A DNA stretch of 64,000 nt from Parerythrobacter aestuarii (lineage in GTDB: Bacteria > Pseudomonadota > Alphaproteobacteria > Sphingomonadales > Sphingomonadaceae): assembly GCF_030140925.1 (NCBI RefSeq), contig NZ_JARBWD010000001.1, positions 1,116,001 to 1,180,000 of the forward strand, written 5' to 3'. The position numbers were made by a program, and so were the translations under genes. Position 1 is the stretch's first letter; each line of letters begins with the position of its first letter. The notes below the pieces were generated by a model. It had not been told where the DNA came from. It ran no database searches and was given only the letters and a program-made list of their open reading frames with translations. Shown here piece after piece: positions 44,558 to 52,086 of the stretch.

Positions 44558-45545
44558 CACTTCGCCACAGCCGCGCTGGATGGCGTGGGCGACGAACCTG
44601 TTCGCGGTCTGGACAGTCCTGGGCGTCGCGTGGGCCTGGCTGGTCCCGGGGCACTTTGCATGGGTCACGAGCACACAGGTCGCCGGACAGGGGCTGATCT
44701 CCGTCATGCTCGGCGTGATCATGCTGGGCATGGGCCTGACGCTCAGCCTCGATGACTTCCGCCGTGTCGCTGCCATGCCGCTGTGCGTGCTGGCCGGGGT
44801 GGTGCTGCAATTCACTGTCATGCCGCTCGCGGGCGTCTCGCTCGCAATCGGTTTTGGGCTGGAGGAAGGGCTGGCGGTGGGCCTGATCCTTGTCGCTTGT
44901 TGTCCCGGAGGCACTGCGTCGAACGTGGTCGCCTATCTTGCGCGTGCCAATGTTGCGCTGTCGGTATCGATGACGCTGTGCTCGACTCTGGTGGCGATCG
45001 TGTTGACTCCGCTCCTGACCGGCTGGCTGGGAGGGGTGTTTATCGAAATCGACCGCTGGAGCCTGTTTCGCAGCATGGTCGCCATCGTGTTGATCCCCGT
45101 TGTGGCGGGCGTGGTGCTCAACACGCTGTTCCCGCGTGTGACGCGCCGCATTGCGACGATTTCACCGCTGGTCTCGATCATCGCCATAGTCCTGATCGTA
45201 GGCGCGATCGTGGGCAATTCGAAGGCGCTGATCGAAGCGCATGCCGGCGTGCTGCTGCTGGCGATCTTCCTGCTCCACGCGGCTGGGTTTGCGCTGGGTT
45301 ATTTCGGGCCGCGACTGCTGGGTTTCGGTGAGGAGGAACAACGAACCATCAGCATCGAAGTGGGAATGCAAAACAGCGGGCTAGGTGCGAGCCTTGCATC
45401 GCAACCTAGCTTTGCTGCGCAGTTCCTTGATCCGATGCAGGCGGCGCTGGCCCCTGTGCCGAGCGCGATTTCGTCGGTCTATCATGTGGTGATCGGATCG
45501 ATCCTCGCCGGTATCTGGAGTCGCACGGGCGGCAGCGGGCAGTGA
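44550..45545 (+). CDS. Bile acid:sodium symporter family transporter
   Basis: 331 residues with about ten membrane helices. Signature segments are MLGMGLTLSLDDFRRV, LVACCPGGTASNVVAYLARA (crossover motif, about 122-141) and the late EVGMQNSGLGASLA. These mark the BASS family of sodium-coupled organic anion carriers; the bacterial substrate cannot be told, bile acids being improbable. Overlaps the dGTPase-like gene by 8 bases. Confidence 0.9.
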   Translation: MSDTSPQPRWMAWATNLFAVWTVLGVAWAWLVPGHFAWVTSTQVAGQGLISVMLGVIMLGMGLTLSLDDFRRVAAMPLCVLAGVVLQFTVMPLAGVSLAIGFGLEEGLAVGLILVACCPGGTASNVVAYLARANVALSVSMTLCSTLVAIVLTPLLTGWLGGVFIEIDRWSLFRSMVAIVLIPVVAGVVLNTLFPRVTRRIATISPLVSIIAIVLIVGAIVGNSKALIEAHAGVLLLAIFLLHAAGFALGYFGPRLLGFGEEEQRTISIEVGMQNSGLGASLASQPSFAAQFLDPMQAALAPVPSAISSVYHVVIGSILAGIWSRTGGSGQ

Positions 45546-45636
45546 ACCGCCCAGCGTAAAGCTGCGCCGCAGGCATGGATTATTGCGCCGATGGGCCCTA
45601 AAGGCCTGCCAGCCCTAACCAGAACAGATACGTCGC

Positions 45637-46332
45637 ATGCCCAAACCCGTTCGCATTGCCCTCGTCGGAGCTACCGGCCTTGTCGGTCAGGAGGTGCTGC
45701 GCCTCGCGGTAGGCCGGGAGGATTTGCGGATCATCGGGATTGCACGGCGCGAAGTGCCATTGCCGCCCGGCGCGCGGATGGAGGTCTTTGTGGCCGAGCC
45801 GACGAAATGGGGCGATGTGCTGGAAGCGGTCAAACCAGATGCGCTGATCTGTGCATTGGGCACCACCATAAAGCAGGTCGGCGGCGACCAGGATGCGTTC
45901 AAGGCTGTCGACCTCGACCTCGTGGTCGATTCCGCCAAGGCTGCCAAGGTTGCAGGAGTCGATCGGATGGTGGCGATAAGTTCGGTCGGGGCCGACCGGC
46001 ATTCGAAGAATTTTTATCTCCGCGTGAAAGGCGAAGCAGAGACACAGTTGAGCAAAGTCGGTCTCACCCGGCTCGACATCTTGCGGCCGGGCTTGCTCAA
46101 GGGTCGCCGCACTGGCGATAACCGCACCGGGGAAGGGCTCGCGAAGATTGCCAGCCCGATCACTGACCTGCTGCTGCATGGGCAGATGCGCAAATTTCGT
46201 TCGATCAAGGCTGAGATTGTGGCGCAGGCCGCGCTGGCACTTGCCATGCGCCGCACCCGTGGGCGCTATTCGCATGACAATGACGCGATTCACCGGGCAG
46301 CGAGCATGCTGCCACAGCCGGAAGCAGGCTAG
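45637..46332 (+). CDS. NAD(P)-binding oxidoreductase-like protein (TIP30/YbjT-like)
   Basis: 231 residues. Rossmann fold start RIALVGATGLVGQEVLRLAV (residues 5-24), then LICALGTTIKQVGGDQDAF, MVAISSVGADRHSKNFYLRV with KGEAETQLSK and LDILRPGLLKGRR. These match the atypical short-chain dehydrogenases of the HTATIP2/TIP30 type. The usual YxxxK is represented by YLRVK. Role unknown; may be a regulator or a reductase. Confidence 0.82.
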   Translation: MPKPVRIALVGATGLVGQEVLRLAVGREDLRIIGIARREVPLPPGARMEVFVAEPTKWGDVLEAVKPDALICALGTTIKQVGGDQDAFKAVDLDLVVDSAKAAKVAGVDRMVAISSVGADRHSKNFYLRVKGEAETQLSKVGLTRLDILRPGLLKGRRTGDNRTGEGLAKIASPITDLLLHGQMRKFRSIKAEIVAQAALALAMRRTRGRYSHDNDAIHRAASMLPQPEAG

Positions 46333-46344
46333 GGAGACTGCACG

Positions 46345-46797
46345 ATGTGGGCCTCTATTTTTTCCTTCGTAAACCTGCTGGCGCTGATCGGCTGGGCGAT
46401 CCTCGTGCTGTTGCCGCGCAAGGAGCTGCTGCTCAGCGTCGTGCTCTACCTTGGTGTCGGGATTCTGTGCCTCGTCTATGCAGCGGGGTTGGGTCACGCG
46501 ATCTGGTCAGGCGCGGCAGAGGCCGATTTCGGATCGATCGAAGGTGTGCGGGCGATCTTTGCCAGCGATGCCGGTGTGACTGTGGGCTGGACTCACTATC
46601 TTGCGTTCGATCTTTTCGTCGGCCTGTGGATCGCGCGCGATGCCGATCACAAGGGTATAGGGCGCTTGTGGCAGGCACCGGTGCTCATCACCACGCTGAT
46701 GGTCGGCCCGGTGGGTTTGCTGGTATGGCTCGTCGTGCGCGAGAAGTATCGCGGCCCCCGCACTTCACCGGGGCCCTTGCAGAGGATCCGGCGCTAG
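46345..46797 (+). CDS. ABA4-like (DUF4281) membrane protein
   Basis: 150 residues with four membrane helices. FASDAGVTVGWTHYLAFDLFVGLWIARDA and the closing GPVGLLVWLVVREKYRG are characteristic of the ABA4-like family, named for a plant protein needed in neoxanthin formation. A carotenoid link in bacteria is conjecture. Lies 12 bp after the NAD(P)-binding gene, probably the same operon. Confidence 0.85.
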   Translation: MWASIFSFVNLLALIGWAILVLLPRKELLLSVVLYLGVGILCLVYAAGLGHAIWSGAAEADFGSIEGVRAIFASDAGVTVGWTHYLAFDLFVGLWIARDADHKGIGRLWQAPVLITTLMVGPVGLLVWLVVREKYRGPRTSPGPLQRIRR

Positions 46798-46804
46798 GGG
46801 CGGA

Positions 46805-46936
46805 CTAATCGATCGCGTCTTCGCCCGCTTCGCCGACCGACTGGATGTCCCGGCCAAGCCCCTTGACGGTGTTGCAAGCGGCAGTCGTCAGCGAGATGGC
46901 TACGATGCCGAGGGCGATCAGTGCTTTGCGTGCCAT
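46805..46936 (-). CDS. Entericidin A/B family lipoprotein
   Basis: 43 residues: MARKALIALGIVAISLTTAAC is a lipoprotein signal, and the mature peptide NTVKGLGRDIQSVGEAGEDA follows the entericidin pattern. Start at ATG 46936, with GGAAACACC just upstream. Small envelope lipoproteins of this kind were described as toxin/antidote pairs in enterics, but a single gene like this is usually of unknown role. Confidence 0.85.
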   Translation of the reverse strand: MARKALIALGIVAISLTTAACNTVKGLGRDIQSVGEAGEDAID

Positions 46937-46980
46937 GGTGTTTCCTTCGATTGGCTCACACGGAGTTGAGATTAAACCAC

Positions 46981-47895
46981 TCAACTGGTTGCCTGTTCCT
47001 TTACACCAGATGAGCGTTTCAGGCGATGCTCGCGCCACGCGACGACCAGCCCCGCAGCCACGATCAACGGAGCGCCCAGCCATGTGGTTGCGGGCGGGAG
47101 CCGGTCGAATACGCCCCAGCCGAACAAGGTCGCCCAGAGTAGCGCAGAATAATCCATCACGATTACGCTCGCGACTGCGCCATAGCGCAAGGCAGCGGTG
47201 AGGCAGAGCTGCCCGATCAGCCCGAAGGTGGCGAGGCCTGCCAATATGACCGATTGGTAGGGGGTATGGGCTGTCATCACGAAGGTCAGGGCGAGCGCCA
47301 GCACCGGGATGCTGAACGCGGAGAAGTAGAATACGATGGTCAGCGGTGCTTCCGTGCGCGTGAGATCGCGGATCTGGATCGAGATCAGCGCGATCATGAA
47401 GGCTCCACCAAGCGCCGCAGCAGCCCCGGCGAGCGGGATGTGCCCATCACCTGGCTGCGCGATGACCAGCACGCCAAGAAAGCCCAATGCGACCGCCGCC
47501 CACCGATAGTAGCCGATTTTCTCATGCAGGATGAGCGCCGAAAGGATCACTGCCCAGAAGGCCGAAGTGAAATTGAAAGTGGTTGCTTCGGCCAAGGGCA
47601 GCAGCATCACGCCGAGGAAGTTCAGCAGCATGCCGACGAGGCCATAGGCTGCGCGCCGGGCATGGATCGGCAGTCTCGAGGTACGCAGGGTTGCGAGCGA
47701 TCCGGTCCACGCCAACCAGACGACAAGGATGGGGACGGTCGGCATCTGGCGCCAGAACAGCGTTTCAGCCACGTGAATACCGCTCTCGCCTGCCAGTTTC
47801 ACAAATACCAGCATGATTGAGAGCGACAGCGCGGCGCAGAGCCTGATGAGCAGGGCAAACAAGGGTCGCTGGGTCTGGGGATCGGGTTCCTGCAC
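46981..47895 (-). CDS. EamA-family (DMT) transporter
   Basis: About 304 residues, ten membrane helices in two EamA repeats. Typical segments are VGMLLNFLGVMLLPLAEATT, AVILSALILHEKI and LGFLGVLVIAQPGDGHIP. GTG 47895 (VQEPDPQTQ) is the chosen start; the open frame reaches 47970 and the exact start is uncertain. Exports or imports a small metabolite; substrate unknown. Confidence 0.88.
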   Translation of the reverse strand: MQEPDPQTQRPLFALLIRLCAALSLSIMLVFVKLAGESGIHVAETLFWRQMPTVPILVVWLAWTGSLATLRTSRLPIHARRAAYGLVGMLLNFLGVMLLPLAEATTFNFTSAFWAVILSALILHEKIGYYRWAAVALGFLGVLVIAQPGDGHIPLAGAAAALGGAFMIALISIQIRDLTRTEAPLTIVFYFSAFSIPVLALALTFVMTAHTPYQSVILAGLATFGLIGQLCLTAALRYGAVASVIVMDYSALLWATLFGWGVFDRLPPATTWLGAPLIVAAGLVVAWREHRLKRSSGVKEQATS

Positions 47896-47981
47896 AGTGT
47901 CGCCATAGGCAGGCGTCACTGTGATGCAAGCGCAGGCGGAACCGTTGTGCAATCCTCCTGCAATGCCCATATGCGCGCGCC

Positions 47982-48212
47982 ATGGAGTTTCTTGGCCAAC
48001 TTGCCTTTGCTTCCGATGCGGAACTGCTCGCGCTCTACGGTGTGGGTTTCCTGCTGCTCGCGCTGCTGGCGATGGTTGCCGAACGTCGCCGCATGAAGCG
48101 GGCCCGCATTGACAAGGTCGGCTGGGTACCGTGGACTGGTGTATTCCTGCTATGTGCGATCATCGGCGGGGGGTTGCTGGCGCTGGCGGTTCCAGGGATG
48201 CTGAGAGGATAA
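47982..48212 (+). CDS. Small two-helix membrane protein
   Basis: 76 residues. Two membrane helices (about 15-32 and 51-71) separated by a basic loop (ERRRMKRARIDKVGW). ATG 47982 has only weak ribosome-site sequence. No family recognised. It resembles the protein from 6506 in layout only. Confidence 0.5.
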   Translation: MEFLGQLAFASDAELLALYGVGFLLLALLAMVAERRRMKRARIDKVGWVPWTGVFLLCAIIGGGLLALAVPGMLRG

Positions 48213-48502
48213 GGGTTGCTTGCTTTGCGCACCCACCTCCGTGAGTGCATCCTCAGGACTGTTCCTTCGCTCCGCTAAGGGCCCCTGCGGGCGGGCGCCT
48301 CCGTCGGGCTACCGCCGGACGGCTACTTGAGCCTACGCTCTTGCGGTCGGCTAGTCGCCGTCTGCGCTCCGCGACACGAAAGCTAACTCGTTCTGGGATC
48401 GGCGCCGAGACGGCGACGACAGCGCGCGACTGCGCGCCGGCCGGTTAGGCCGCAGCCAAGCGAGCCGGATGGCTCGCGCCCGGTACTCGAGGGTCGCCTG
48501 CC
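48213..48502. other. Gene-free GC-rich stretch with hairpins
   Basis: No convincing gene. The stretch contains several inverted repeats, e.g. CCGTCGGG...CCGGACGG around 48302-48322, and GCCTGCC (48496-48502) opposite GGCAGGC (48508-48514) across the cpaF stop codon. An open frame on the minus strand covers it but has no family features. It may be repeat remnants or structured 3' RNA. Confidence 0.5.
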
Positions 48503-50029
48503 TTACAGGCAGGCTTCGAGATACGCCTGGTCGAACCCGAACTGGCGGGCTTTCTCCAGCGTGTAGGGGCGCAGGCCACTGGCGCGGAATTCGCCGATGA
48601 TCTTGCCGTCCTCGCTCTCGTCGAGATACTCGAACTTGAACAGGTTCTGCGTCACGATCACATCGCCTTCCATCCCGATCACTTCGGTGATGTCGGTGGT
48701 GCGGCGCGAACCGTCGCGAAGGCGCTTCACCTGCACGATGATGTCGACCGATTCGGCGATCTGGCGCGAGATGGCTTCCTTCGGAATCTTGATGTCGCCC
48801 ATCAGGATCATGTTTTCCATACGGCCCAGGCACTCGCGCGGCGAGTTGGCGTGGAGCGTACACATGGAGCCATCGTGGCCGGTGTTCATGGCGGCAAGGA
48901 GGTCAAAACACTCCGCGCCACGAATTTCGCCCAGGATGATGCGGTCCGGGCGCATACGCAGGGCGTTCTTCACAAGGTCGCCGATGGTAATCGCGCCCTG
49001 GCCTTCCAGGTTCGGCGGGCGGGTTTCCAGCGGCAGCCAGTGAGGCTGCTGCAAGCGAAGCTCGGCGGCGTCCTCGATGGTCAGCACGCGCTCGCCCGGG
49101 TCGATCATCTTCGACAGGGCGTTGAGCATGGTGGTCTTACCCGAACCGGTACCGCCCGAGATGACGATGTTCATGCGGCATGCGCCGGCAATCTTGAGCG
49201 CGGTACACATCTTGTCGCTCATCGAACCGAAGTCCTTGAGCATGTCGAGTGTGATGGGCTTCTCGGAGAACTTACGAATCGAGATTGCGGTGCCGCGCAG
49301 GGACAGCGGCGGCACAATGACGTTCACACGCGAACCGTCTTTCAAACGGGCGTCGGCCAGCGGCGTGGTCTGGTCGACGCGGCGGCCGACCTGGTTCACG
49401 ATGCGCTGAGCGATCTGGAACAGGTGCTGCTCGTCGCGGAACCGGATCGGCGCGATCACGAGCTTGCCCTTTTTCTCGATGTAGGTCTGGTCGGGGCCGT
49501 TGACCATGATGTCGGAAACGTCAGGGTCGTTGAGCAGTTCTTCGAGCGGACCGAAGCCGAGCAGCTCGTCGATGAGGACTTTCTCAAGCGCGAACTGTTC
49601 GCGGCGGTTGAGCGTGACCTTCAGTTCGGCCAGCACTTCCATGATGATCGGCCGGAATTCCTCCGACAGCTCTTCCTTGGACAGTGTGGCCGCCGCTTCC
49701 GGGTCGACGCGTTCGAGCAGGCGCGGCAGCACCTGTTCCTTGATCTTGTGGACGCTGGCTTCGAAGCCGCCGACTTCCTGCTGCTCATGGACCGCATTGG
49801 CGCGATCCGTAAGGCGGGTCATGGCGTCGTCTTTGTTGGGCGTCGACGAAGGCGCCGAGGATTTTTCCTCGTCTTCGCCAGGAAGGGGCGGGAACTGTTC
49901 GCCGCCCGGAGGCGGAGCTTCGTCTCGTTTGGGCGCGCCTCCACCCTTCATGGGGCGTGCGACGCCGAACGCGGGGCGGCTACCCGGAGCCATGCCGCCA
50001 GGCCCGTTCTTGCGTCCGAATGCACTCAT
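48503..50029 (-). CDS. cpaF: CpaF/TadA-type pilus assembly ATPase
   Basis: 508 residues. Secretion ATPase powering Flp/Tad pili. The first 90 residues are a Pro/Gly-rich, poorly ordered segment. The ATPase core has the Walker A GGTGSGKTTMLNALS, the DIMVNGPDQTYIEKKGKL segment typical of CpaF, the arginine-rich RMRPDRIILGEIRG, and a histidine box CTLHANSPREC. ATG 50029 is chosen by family; the frame is open to 50077. No other Tad gene is in the window, so the ATPase gene is isolated from its usual cluster. Confidence 0.93.
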   Translation of the reverse strand: MSAFGRKNGPGGMAPGSRPAFGVARPMKGGGAPKRDEAPPPGGEQFPPLPGEDEEKSSAPSSTPNKDDAMTRLTDRANAVHEQQEVGGFEASVHKIKEQVLPRLLERVDPEAAATLSKEELSEEFRPIIMEVLAELKVTLNRREQFALEKVLIDELLGFGPLEELLNDPDVSDIMVNGPDQTYIEKKGKLVIAPIRFRDEQHLFQIAQRIVNQVGRRVDQTTPLADARLKDGSRVNVIVPPLSLRGTAISIRKFSEKPITLDMLKDFGSMSDKMCTALKIAGACRMNIVISGGTGSGKTTMLNALSKMIDPGERVLTIEDAAELRLQQPHWLPLETRPPNLEGQGAITIGDLVKNALRMRPDRIILGEIRGAECFDLLAAMNTGHDGSMCTLHANSPRECLGRMENMILMGDIKIPKEAISRQIAESVDIIVQVKRLRDGSRRTTDITEVIGMEGDVIVTQNLFKFEYLDESEDGKIIGEFRASGLRPYTLEKARQFGFDQAYLEACL

Positions 50030-50358
50030 TCCCTGTCCCCCAGGTTCACACGGTTTAGCTTCATCGCAGGTCTTCAACGCCGAGAGACGAAGAGTACCTT
50101 CCTGATGAAAGTGAATAGTTTGGAAACCTTATTTTTTTCCTAAGGAATCGGTTCGGATGTCCGCTCGGCGACACATTCGGGCGATCTCATCCGCAGGTGC
50201 TCTAGGCGTGTGAAGGTAAATAGCGCTTAACTGTCGATGCTTAACGACACTGAGTTGGATGATGTGACGCTTTTGGCGGTTGCCCCGGTGGACAGAGCCT
50301 GTATCGCGAGCTGAAAGGCGCATCGTCAGGGTGCGTTGATCGGATCGGGGCATGGCAT
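50030..50358. other. Intergenic region between cpaF and an EamA transporter
   Basis: About 330 bp without a supported gene; it must carry the cpaF promoter on the minus strand. An A/T-rich block (TTATTTTTTTCCTAAGG, near 50130-50146) stands out from the GC-rich surroundings. GCTTAAC occurs twice as a direct repeat at 50225-50231 and 50239-50245, 14 bp apart, which could bind a regulator; the spacing does not fit CtrA. Confidence 0.5.
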
Positions 50359-51264
50359 TTGCAACAGGACGAACGTAGCGGCTTGCTGCTGGCATTGGCC
50401 GGCTTCGCCTGCCTGTCTGTCGGCGATGCCGTCATCAAGACCATGGCGGGGATGTGGTCGCCGATTGCAGTGGCAGCGCTACGCTTCACCATTGGCGCGT
50501 TGGGCCTGTCTGTCTTGTTGGCGATCCGGGAAGGGTGGGCTGCGTTCCGCCCTCGCCACCCGTGGCTGCAACTTGGCCGCGGGCTATGCCTGGCCGGAGC
50601 GACGCTTACTTTCTTCAGCTCGATCTTCCTGATGCCGCTTGCGGAGGCGACGGCTCTGGTCTTCCTCGCCCCTATCCTCACTGCCCTGCTTAGTGGGCCG
50701 ATGCTGGGAGAGAAAGTGCGCCGGGCCACGTTCGTCGCTTCGGTTGTCGCCTTCATTGGCGTTGTGATCGTGTTGCGGCCGAATGTGCTGGAACTGGGGG
50801 TCACTGCATTCCTGCCTGTATGTGCAGCTTTCTTCATGGCTCTGCTGATGATCGCCAACCGTGCTTCAGCGGGCACGGGCAGCCCGCTTTCCATGCAGGT
50901 CTACATGGCTGCCATCGCTGCGCCGATCCTGGCACTTGCCGCCTTGATTGGGCGCGAGACAGGGGCGGAAATTCTTCAGTTCAGCTGGCCGTCGCCGGAT
51001 GTGCTGATCCGCTGTGCGATCGTGGCGGTCACAGCAAGTACAGCGCATTGGCTGGTATTCCACGGTACTGCCCGGTCGGGAGCAGCGACAGTTGCTCCGA
51101 TGACCTACGTGCAGTTGCTTGTCGCGGGTGCACTTGGCTGGTGGTGGTTTGGCGATGCGCCTGACGGTGGGACAGTGATTGGCGCGAGTATCATCATCGC
51201 GGCTGGGCTCTATCTCTGGCGCGACGGCGCGAAAGCGCAGGTCCGAACCTCGGCGCTCCGCTAG
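50359..51264 (+). CDS. EamA-family (DMT) transporter
   Basis: 301 residues with ten membrane helices in two EamA repeats (FACLSVGDAVIKTMAGMW, FLMPLAEATALVFLAPILTA, LGEKVRRATF and VAGALGWWWFGDAPD). TTG 50359 is the best available start; no ATG is in frame upstream. Related to but clearly distinct from the gene at 46981. Substrate unknown. Confidence 0.85.
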   Translation: MQQDERSGLLLALAGFACLSVGDAVIKTMAGMWSPIAVAALRFTIGALGLSVLLAIREGWAAFRPRHPWLQLGRGLCLAGATLTFFSSIFLMPLAEATALVFLAPILTALLSGPMLGEKVRRATFVASVVAFIGVVIVLRPNVLELGVTAFLPVCAAFFMALLMIANRASAGTGSPLSMQVYMAAIAAPILALAALIGRETGAEILQFSWPSPDVLIRCAIVAVTASTAHWLVFHGTARSGAATVAPMTYVQLLVAGALGWWWFGDAPDGGTVIGASIIIAAGLYLWRDGAKAQVRTSALR

Positions 51265-51274
51265 GAAGGATGTA

Positions 51275-51310
51275 TTGACATGATATCATGATATGATATC
51301 AGGATATCAC
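51275..51310 (+). promoter_or_regulatory. Putative vapB promoter/operator with TGATATCA repeats
   Basis: A TTGACA box (51275-51280) is immediately followed by the palindrome TGATATCA at 51281-51288, again at 51294-51301 (13 bp on), and a near copy GGATATCA at 51302-51309. The vapB ATG is at 51313. Such repeated palindromes overlapping the promoter fit autorepression by a ribbon-helix-helix antitoxin. The -10 element is not clear. Confidence 0.6.
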
Positions 51311-51312
51311 TC

Positions 51313-51690
51313 ATGACTCGAATTCTCGCCGACCTGCCCGATGACGACATCGAATGGCTCGACAAGCTCGCTGCGGAGCAGGGCAAGTCGCGCGCCCAGT
51401 TGTTGCGTGAAGCTGTCTCCGAATATCGGGCCGAGATTGGGCCAGCAGCCAACAAGGACTGGCTCAAGATCGGTTTCGGGGCCTGGAAAGATCGCACCGA
51501 CATTGGCGATTCAGTCGAATGGCAACAGCGCGAGCGGGCGGCTGGGACTCGACCGTGGGATGATGATTATGAAGCGGTGAAGGCTCAATTCCCCGACCTG
51601 TTCGACGAGGAAGACGATCGGCAGCGCCAGATCCACCTGGACATGCTGGCGGGCAAGTATCCCCAGCCCAAGAAGCCTTCTTCCCGGTGA
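51313..51690 (+). CDS. Ribbon-helix-helix antitoxin (VapB-like)
   Basis: 125 residues. The first 45 (MTRILADLPDDDIEWLDKLA then EQGKSRAQLLREAVSEY) form a ribbon-helix-helix DNA-binding unit. The remainder (WQQRERAAGTRPWDDDYEAV onward) is acidic and probably wraps the toxin. Overlaps the PIN gene by 4 bases (GTGA). Almost no leader precedes the ATG, suggesting a leaderless or very short 5' end. Confidence 0.85.
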   Translation: MTRILADLPDDDIEWLDKLAAEQGKSRAQLLREAVSEYRAEIGPAANKDWLKIGFGAWKDRTDIGDSVEWQQRERAAGTRPWDDDYEAVKAQFPDLFDEEDDRQRQIHLDMLAGKYPQPKKPSSR

Positions 51691-52067
51691 GCGGTTTCGC
51701 ATTCGACACCAACATCATCATTGATGCGCTGTTGGGCTTTGACCAGGCTCGGGTCGAGATCGACCGTGCGACAGACAACGGTTCGCGGGCCTGGATCAGC
51801 CGTGCGGTCTGGATCGAAGTGATGTCGAAAGGCGAGGGCGATGGCTTGCGCCGCGCCGAAATCCTGCTTTCAGGCTTCGGGATCGACGAGATCGATGCAG
51901 AGATCGGTGTGCGTGCGGCCGCGCTGCGGCGCGAACGCGGTCGTTTGAAAGCGATGGACGCGATCATTCTTGCCACGGCCCAGACGCGTGGCCGCGTCCT
52001 TATTACACGAAATACCAAGGATTTCCCGGCAGCGATGCCGGGCATCCGTGTCCCCTATACTCTCTAG
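51687..52067 (+). CDS. PIN-domain toxin (VapC-like)
   Basis: 126 residues from GTG 51687. PIN acidic residues are visible: Asp in FAFDTNIIIDALLG, Glu in WIEVMSKGEG, and the pair in LKAMDAIILATAQ and LITRNTKDFP. This is the type II toxin pattern; expected RNase activity. The antitoxin gene precedes it directly. glmS starts only 19 bp downstream, with its ribosome site just after the vapC stop. Confidence 0.9.
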   Translation: MSGFAFDTNIIIDALLGFDQARVEIDRATDNGSRAWISRAVWIEVMSKGEGDGLRRAEILLSGFGIDEIDAEIGVRAAALRRERGRLKAMDAIILATAQTRGRVLITRNTKDFPAAMPGIRVPYTL

Positions 52068-52086
52068 ATGCGAAGGACCTGAGAAC

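Noticed and set aside
46805..46936. Entericidin as half of a toxin/antidote pair
   Set aside because: Only one such gene is present; no second entericidin-like frame lies nearby.
48351..48863. Minus-strand open frame over the gene-free stretch and the cpaF 3' end
   Set aside because: Most of it overlaps cpaF in another frame, and the rest is hairpin-rich with no domain.
50105..50143. Mini-frame beginning ATGAAAGTG in the cpaF upstream region
   Set aside because: Only 12 codons, no ribosome site, inside the probable cpaF promoter.
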